From Croceicoccus hydrothermalis (lineage in GTDB: Bacteria; Pseudomonadota; Alphaproteobacteria; Sphingomonadales; Sphingomonadaceae), in contig NZ_JAIQCI010000021.1 in NCBI RefSeq assembly GCF_022378335.1, positions 1 to 49,945 of the forward strand: a stretch of DNA of 49,945 bases. The letters run 5' to 3'. The position numbers were made by a program, and so were the translations under genes. Of this stretch, positions 45,345 through 49,945 are shown piece by piece; the stretch's first letter is position 1, and the number at the start of each line of letters is the position of its first letter. Below the pieces are notes generated by a model. The model saw only the letters and a list, made by a program, of their open reading frames with translations, ran no database searches and had not been told where the DNA came from.

Positions 45345-47252
45345 ATGAAATCGCCGTGCGGGCGGGCGTTTCATCGACGGAAAGCCATTCTGGACGGTTT
45401 TGACGCGCGCGCGACTGCGCCGTGCGATGCCGTGCCGTACGATGCTGCACCGGATGCTTTCGCGATTCGCCGACGCTTGCGCACGCTGCTCTCGCTTCTG
45501 ACGGGGGCAACTCTCGTTCTTCTTGTGCTGTTCGTCGCGTTTCGTCCGCAGACTGTATACGCCCGTACGTTGCAGCTTTCCGATTTCTGTTATGCCGTCA
45601 CCGCCCTGTCCACCGACGATCCGCCGGAGCCCGATGCCTACGATTGCGCCGGACCGCCGCGCGATTACAACACGCAAAGCCTGTGGCTGCGGCTGAAGCG
45701 GGCAGGGGACGGGGAGGACAATGCCGACGCGGTGCTCATCGTCGGAAATACGCGGTTCGAACGCATGGAAGTCCGCTTTGTCGGAGATACGGGACAACTG
45801 GTCCGGTATTCCGTCAGGGTCGGCGATTTTTCCGAGCATTGGCGTCCCGGGTCGAAGATCGCCTTTTCGGACCATGCCCTGAAGGCCCCGCTGAAATCCA
45901 TCGTCCTTCGTATCGATCGCCTTGCCGACGTGCAGTTCCTGCGCATGAACATCGTGCACGACGACGAGGCTGCCCTTCGGTTCGCGGCTTTGTCCGCCAC
46001 GATCGGGGCCGGGCTGACGCTGCTGTTGATCGGCGCGCTCTATAATGCGGGCCTTGCGATCGCGATGCGGTCGGTAAGCGCGGCGTGGCAGGGGGCGTGG
46101 GCGGCGTGCGTGTTGGTCTGGGGGTTGATCTGGTCGCAGATGATCCTGGCCTTCGTTCCCGGATTTGCCGGTCGGAGCTCGGCGCAGATCGCGACGTTTC
46201 TCGCCTGTCTTGCCATATTCCTAGCCACGGCCAGCGTGGTGAGCGCGATCCGCGAGGCGGGCGTGCCAAAAGCCTTGCGCCGGATCACGGCGGGGGCAGG
46301 TACGCTCGTCGGTCTGTCCGGTGTACCGCTCTCGCTTTTGAGGACGGGTCCGTTGCACCTTCTGGCGGATATCGTCGGCATTCTCGTTCTTGCCGTGCTG
46401 CTGCTGTGCGCGGTGTGCATCGTGGCGGCGTGGCGGCGCGGACATGCCCCCGCCATTTCGCTCGGCCGGGCGTGGGCTGTGCCGATGCTCGCGCTCGGTA
46501 GCGTGCAGGTTTTCGATACCGACACCATGTTCTGGGGCGGCGGGGCGCAGATCATCGTGCTCTACGCCGCGGCGTGGCAGACGCTCTGGCTCGCCATATC
46601 GACGACCGCGAAGTATGCGCATCTGCGCAACGAACGCGATCGCGCGCGAAGTGCCGAGGCGATCGCCTATCGCATGGCACGGCAGGATGCGCTGACCGGG
46701 CTGGGCAACCGCCTTTACTTCATAGAATCGGCGGAAACGATGTTCGGCGCGGGTGCCGACGTGTCGGCGGTGGCGCTTTTGCTGATCGATGTGGATCGGT
46801 TCAAGGCGATCAATGACGGGTTCGGCCACGATGTGGGTGACGAGGTGTTGCGCTGCATCGCCGCTACGCTCCGCGAAACGGTGCCCGCAGGCTTTCCGGT
46901 GGCGCGGATGGGCGGGGAGGAGTTCGTGATCTTGACCACCGGGATCGCGGGCGACGCACTCGCCGCCTTTGCGGAGCGGGTGCGGGCCGCGGTGGCCGCG
47001 TGCCGGCATGAGCATGTCGGCGACGGATCGCGGTGCATCACCGTCAGTATCGGCGTCGCCGCAACGCACGGGGTGACCGGTTACGATACGCTCTACCGCA
47101 TGGCGGATCAGGCGCTGTATGCTGCAAAGGAGGCGGGGCGGAACCGGGTGCAGATCGCCACGATGCCGGAAACCCCGGTCAGGGCGTCCCCGCCCGCGCC
47201 GGAGCCTAATATCGCACAGGCCGCCCCCCGCGTCAGAGCGCCGATCGCATGA
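45345..47252 (+). CDS. Membrane diguanylate cyclase (7TM-DISM type sensor with GGDEF)
   Basis: This 635-residue protein has an N-terminal membrane segment (LLSLLTGATLVLLVLFVAF near residue 52-70), a periplasmic region of about 150 residues like 7TMR-DISM extracellular domains (WLRLKRAG..., IVGNTRFERMEVRF), about six further hydrophobic segments (residues 215-430) and a C-terminal GGDEF domain. The active-site motif reads GGEEF near residue 525 and the substrate region is DVDRFKAINDGFGHDVGDEVL near residue 480. A second, inhibitory-site motif is not obvious. It probably makes cyclic di-GMP in response to an envelope signal. GGGGG lies seven bases before the ATG. Confidence 0.9.
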   Translation: MKSPCGRAFHRRKAILDGFDARATAPCDAVPYDAAPDAFAIRRRLRTLLSLLTGATLVLLVLFVAFRPQTVYARTLQLSDFCYAVTALSTDDPPEPDAYDCAGPPRDYNTQSLWLRLKRAGDGEDNADAVLIVGNTRFERMEVRFVGDTGQLVRYSVRVGDFSEHWRPGSKIAFSDHALKAPLKSIVLRIDRLADVQFLRMNIVHDDEAALRFAALSATIGAGLTLLLIGALYNAGLAIAMRSVSAAWQGAWAACVLVWGLIWSQMILAFVPGFAGRSSAQIATFLACLAIFLATASVVSAIREAGVPKALRRITAGAGTLVGLSGVPLSLLRTGPLHLLADIVGILVLAVLLLCAVCIVAAWRRGHAPAISLGRAWAVPMLALGSVQVFDTDTMFWGGGAQIIVLYAAAWQTLWLAISTTAKYAHLRNERDRARSAEAIAYRMARQDALTGLGNRLYFIESAETMFGAGADVSAVALLLIDVDRFKAINDGFGHDVGDEVLRCIAATLRETVPAGFPVARMGGEEFVILTTGIAGDALAAFAERVRAAVAACRHEHVGDGSRCITVSIGVAATHGVTGYDTLYRMADQALYAAKEAGRNRVQIATMPETPVRASPPAPEPNIAQAAPRVRAPIA

Positions 47253-47273
47253 CCGGCGATCCATCCCGCGATG

Positions 47274-47561
47274 TCAGGGCTTTTCGCGGCGGCGCTTGCT
47301 CCGTCCGCGTGTCATGGGATCGGGCTTTTTCGGGCGGGTCCATCCCGCCGGTGGCTCGACCGATTGCCGCCCGGTGCCAAGCCCCATGCGTCCGGGCTGT
47401 TGCCGGGTCAGCCCGCTCGTATCCGCGGCCGCCGCGCCATCGGCATCGGCGCCGAGCCTTACGAGATTGATACGGTCGCGCAGCCGCCGCGCCTCTTCAA
47501 AATCCATCGCAGCGGCGGCGTCCTCCATGGCCCGGCGTAAATTCTCGATCGTATCGTCCAT
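47274..47561 (-). CDS. Small UvrB/UvrC-motif protein
   Basis: The 95-residue product has a UVR motif at its N terminus: IENLRRAMEDAAAAMDFEEARRLRDRI, with the helix-pair pattern of UvrB and UvrC interaction domains (residues 5-31). The rest is basic and low in complexity (ending SKRRREKP), a possible nucleic-acid binding tail. UVR motifs mediate UvrB-UvrC contact or are found in small adaptor proteins. The longer frame further right reads through the antisense of the ABC-F gene and is rejected; the ATG at 47561 gives the full motif. It lies between two convergent/divergent neighbours with no operon partner. Confidence 0.72.
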   Translation of the reverse strand: MDDTIENLRRAMEDAAAAMDFEEARRLRDRINLVRLGADADGAAAADTSGLTRQQPGRMGLGTGRQSVEPPAGWTRPKKPDPMTRGRSKRRREKP

Positions 47562-47648
47562 GATCGTGCAACGCGCACGACGCCGGTTTATATCCCCGTG
47601 CGCCCGGCGTCCTTTGCAGCGGGGCGGGTTTGCGGCTAGGCGGCAGCC

Positions 47649-49526
47649 ATGTTGAACATCAAGGATATCACCGTTCGCCTCGGCGGCCGTTCCATTCTCG
47701 ACGGCGCGAGTGCCAGCCTTCCGCCGCGCGGGCGGGTGGGGCTGGTCGGGCGCAACGGGGCGGGCAAATCGACGCTGGTGCGCGTCATCGCCGACATGCT
47801 GGAACCCGACGGAGGCAGCATCGAAATGCCGAAGGGCAGCCGCATCGGCTATATCGCGCAGGAAGCGCCCGCCGGGCAAGCGACGCCGTTCGATACGGTG
47901 CTGGCCGCCGATACCGAACGCGCGGCCTTGATGGAGGAAAGCGAAAGCTGCACCGAACCGGTCCGCCTTGCCGAAGTGCACGAACGCCTGCTCGCCATCG
48001 ATGCCTATTCCGCGCCGGCGCGCGCATCGCGTATTCTCGTCGGCCTGGGTTTCGACGAAGCGGCGCAGCATCGCCCGCTCGACAGCTTTTCCGGCGGGTG
48101 GCGGATGCGCGTGGCGCTGGCCTCGTTGCTGTTTTCCGCGCCGGACCTGTTGTTGCTCGACGAACCGTCGAACCATCTTGATCTAGAAGCGGTGCTGTGG
48201 CTGGAGGATTTTCTCAAATCCTATCCGGCGACGATCTTGCTGGTCAGCCACGAACGCGATTTTCTCAACAATGTGGTTGATTACATCCTGCACCTGAGCG
48301 GGGGGCGGCTTGCGATCTATCCCGGCGGGTACGACGCGTTCGAGCGGCAGCGCGCGGAACGGCAGGCGCAGCTCGCCTCCGCCAAGGCAAAGCAGGAAAG
48401 CGAGCGCAAGAAGCTGCAGGATTATGTCGCACGCAATTCGGCGCGTGCCTCCACCGCAAAGCAGGCGCAATCGCGCGCCAAGGCGCTCGCCCGGATGCAG
48501 CCGATTGCCGAGCTGATCGACGATCCCTCGTTGAGCTTCGATTTCCCAAGCCCCGACGAATTGCGCCCCCCGCTCGTGACTCTGGACGAGGCGAGCGTGG
48601 GCTATGACGGCAATCCGGTGCTGCGCCGGCTCGATCTGCGGCTGGACGAGAACGAGCGGATGGCGCTGCTCGGCCGGAACGGCAATGGCAAGACGACGCT
48701 GGCGCGCCTGCTCGCCGGGCAGCTTGACCCGATCGAGGGGGCGATGAACGCCTCGCCCAAAATGCGGGTCGGCTATTTTACACAATATCAGGTGGAGGAG
48801 CTCGACCGCGCCGATACGCCCTTGCAGCATATGAGCCGGTTGATGAAGGATGCGAAACCCGGCCACGTGCGCGCCCAGCTCGGCCGGTTCGGTTTTTCGG
48901 GGCCAAAGGCGGAAACCGAGGTCGGACGGCTTTCCGGCGGGGAGCGAGCGCGATTGGCGCTGGCGTTGATCACGCGCGATGCGCCGCACATGCTGATCCT
49001 CGACGAACCGACCAACCATCTCGACGTTGATGCGCGCGAAGCCCTTATCCAGGCGCTCAATGCCTATTCCGGCGCGGTCGTCATCGTCAGCCACGATCGC
49101 CACATGCTCGAGATGACGGCCGATCGGCTTGTCCTTGTCGATTCGGGAACGGCCAGGGATTTCGACGGCTCGATCGACGATTATATCGCGTTCGTTCTGG
49201 CGAAGGACCCCGGCGAAGGCGGGAAGGGCGATGGGACAAACGGCAATAGCCGCAAGGAGCAACGCCGCGTCAATGCCGAGGCGCGCGAGAGGAGCCAGAC
49301 GCTGAGGAAGACGGCGCGCAAGGCGGAAAAGGACATGGAGATTCATGCCGCCGCGATTCGCCTTCACGATCAGGCGATGTTCGACCCGGGTTCGGCACAG
49401 GGCGCGCTGGCAAAAATGACAATGACGGAGCTCATGAAACGCCGGGCGGATTTGCAGGGCAAGCTGGACGAAGCCGAGGCGATTTGGCTCGAGGCGAGTG
49501 AGGCCTTGGAATCGGGGGGCGCGTAG
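47649..49526 (+). CDS. ABC-F family ATPase (Uup-like)
   Basis: This 625-residue soluble protein has two ABC domains. First: Walker A GRNGAGKST near residue 35, signature FSGGWRMRVALA near residue 147 and Walker B LLLLDEPSNHLD near residue 172. Second: GRNGNGKTT near residue 345, LSGGERARLALAL near residue 430 and MLILDEPTNHLD near residue 455. The linker is helical and Lys/Arg-rich (KAKQESERKKLQDYV). A C-terminal coiled-coil tail (residues 540-625) is as in Uup. ABC-F proteins act on ribosomes or, in Uup, on DNA structures; the C-terminal tail favours Uup. It has no membrane segment. Confidence 0.9.
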   Translation: MLNIKDITVRLGGRSILDGASASLPPRGRVGLVGRNGAGKSTLVRVIADMLEPDGGSIEMPKGSRIGYIAQEAPAGQATPFDTVLAADTERAALMEESESCTEPVRLAEVHERLLAIDAYSAPARASRILVGLGFDEAAQHRPLDSFSGGWRMRVALASLLFSAPDLLLLDEPSNHLDLEAVLWLEDFLKSYPATILLVSHERDFLNNVVDYILHLSGGRLAIYPGGYDAFERQRAERQAQLASAKAKQESERKKLQDYVARNSARASTAKQAQSRAKALARMQPIAELIDDPSLSFDFPSPDELRPPLVTLDEASVGYDGNPVLRRLDLRLDENERMALLGRNGNGKTTLARLLAGQLDPIEGAMNASPKMRVGYFTQYQVEELDRADTPLQHMSRLMKDAKPGHVRAQLGRFGFSGPKAETEVGRLSGGERARLALALITRDAPHMLILDEPTNHLDVDAREALIQALNAYSGAVVIVSHDRHMLEMTADRLVLVDSGTARDFDGSIDDYIAFVLAKDPGEGGKGDGTNGNSRKEQRRVNAEARERSQTLRKTARKAEKDMEIHAAAIRLHDQAMFDPGSAQGALAKMTMTELMKRRADLQGKLDEAEAIWLEASEALESGGA

Positions 49527-49527
49527 G

Positions 49528-49788
49528 ATGGATCTCGACGACCAGCTGCAGCGTTATTTCGGCACGCGCGACCCGGAGCAGATCAGCGCGGGCGCGCTTT
49601 CGGCTGGGCTGGACCGAATGGCGGTCGACCTCGGCATGGAGCAGGACGCGGGGCGCCGGTTCGCGCTCTGGTCCCTGATGCTGATGTTGGGGCGGGCGCC
49701 CGATATCGATTCGACGTTCAAGAGTGCCGACGATCGCGAGGCAGCCCGCAATATGGCCGCCATGCTTGATGATAAGGCCGAAGGTTAA
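49528..49788 (+). CDS. Hypothetical protein, ABC-F downstream gene
   Basis: This 86-residue soluble protein starts at ATG 49528, one base after the ABC-F stop, with a GGGGGG run about ten bases upstream, so it is almost certainly translated from the same message. It is helical throughout (DDQLQRYFGTRDPEQIS, then RFALWSLMLMLGRAPDID) with an acidic C terminus. I recognise no family; the tight coupling suggests a partner or regulator of the ABC-F protein. Confidence 0.65.
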   Translation: MDLDDQLQRYFGTRDPEQISAGALSAGLDRMAVDLGMEQDAGRRFALWSLMLMLGRAPDIDSTFKSADDREAARNMAAMLDDKAEG

Positions 49789-49871
49789 CCAAGCGAACGA
49801 CGCAAAACCGCCATTCTTCAGCCCAATCGTAAAAAAATCGCCATGAACGCCATAAATTTGCAATCCTGCTG

Positions 49872-49900
49872 TTGACCGAATCGTTGGGCCCCCATATATG
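49872..49900 (+). promoter_or_regulatory. Strong sigma-70 promoter near the window end (possible rRNA operon)
   Basis: TTGACC (49872-49877) and TATATG (49895-49900) have exact 17-base spacing, and the DNA before them is AT-rich (about 49830-49865), like an UP element. A G+C-rich leader follows with no start codon before the window end. A strong promoter with a long leader is typical of rRNA operons, but the rRNA itself is outside the window. Confidence 0.6.
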
Positions 49901-49945
49901 CCCTCTCACCGGACGGCGAGACGCTCTTCACTGGGTTCTCGGAGG

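Noticed and set aside
47562..48176. Extension of the UVR-motif gene to a 300-codon frame
   Set aside because: The added part is antisense to the ABC-F gene and carries no motif; the UVR motif begins at 47561.

Overview
The window looks like a chromosome segment of a high-GC alphaproteobacterium, most likely Sphingomonadales (Erythrobacteraceae or Sphingomonadaceae). Supporting signs are an SOS box of the alphaproteobacterial GTTC-N7-GTTC type before mmcB, a complete SUF iron-sulfur operon headed by an Rrf2 regulator, a ThiS-ThiG fusion, MerC/CtaA, DUF2093 and DUF6118 family genes, and a LytS/LytTR pair. The assignment is inferred from protein resemblance only.

Region 1 (1-9175) is accessory DNA. 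It starts with a probable defence module: the tail of a TerB-C-like protein, a BrxD-like ATPase and an Lhr/BrxHI-like helicase, closely packed and co-oriented. A Ti-plasmid-type mobilisation module follows: traD and traC leftward, an oriT-like site, then traA relaxase-helicase and a DUF6118 gene rightward. Two unknown small genes complete it. The region stops at the 3' end of a tRNA-Arg(CCG), a classic integration point, so this is read as one end of an integrative conjugative or mobilisable element. No integrase or type IV secretion gene is visible here.

Region 2 (9393-20589) is core-like. It holds mmcB with a LexA box, a sterol-desaturase family membrane protein with DUF2141, a CoA-ester lyase, a PAS-like protein, an App1-type phosphatase, an envelope group (BepA-like M48 protease, DsbA-like oxidoreductase, second M48-like protease) and a LytS/LytTR two-component system whose last gene overlaps nadC.

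Region 3 (20597-28937) has tadA, rpmB with its own promoter, the leftward set xseA-DUF2093-M23 peptidase-esterase-like, purD divergent from xseA with overlapping start codons, a PfkB-family adenosine kinase, an EI24 protein and a lipoprotein.

Region 4 (28945-35100) is the leftward suf operon: Rrf2 regulator, sufB, a DUF559 endonuclease-like gene, sufC, sufD, sufS, sufT and sufA. Nearly every junction is a 1-4 base stop/start overlap. A perfect 11-bp inverted repeat lies before the regulator.

Region 5 (35181-49788) has a DUF885 lipoprotein, pyrD, gamma-glutamyltransferase, an acyl-CoA synthetase, thiS-thiG, merC divergent from ctaA across a short palindrome, a membrane GGDEF protein, a small UvrB/UvrC-motif protein, an ABC-F ATPase and a small hypothetical gene. 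The last 150 bases carry a strong consensus promoter, possibly the start of an rRNA operon.
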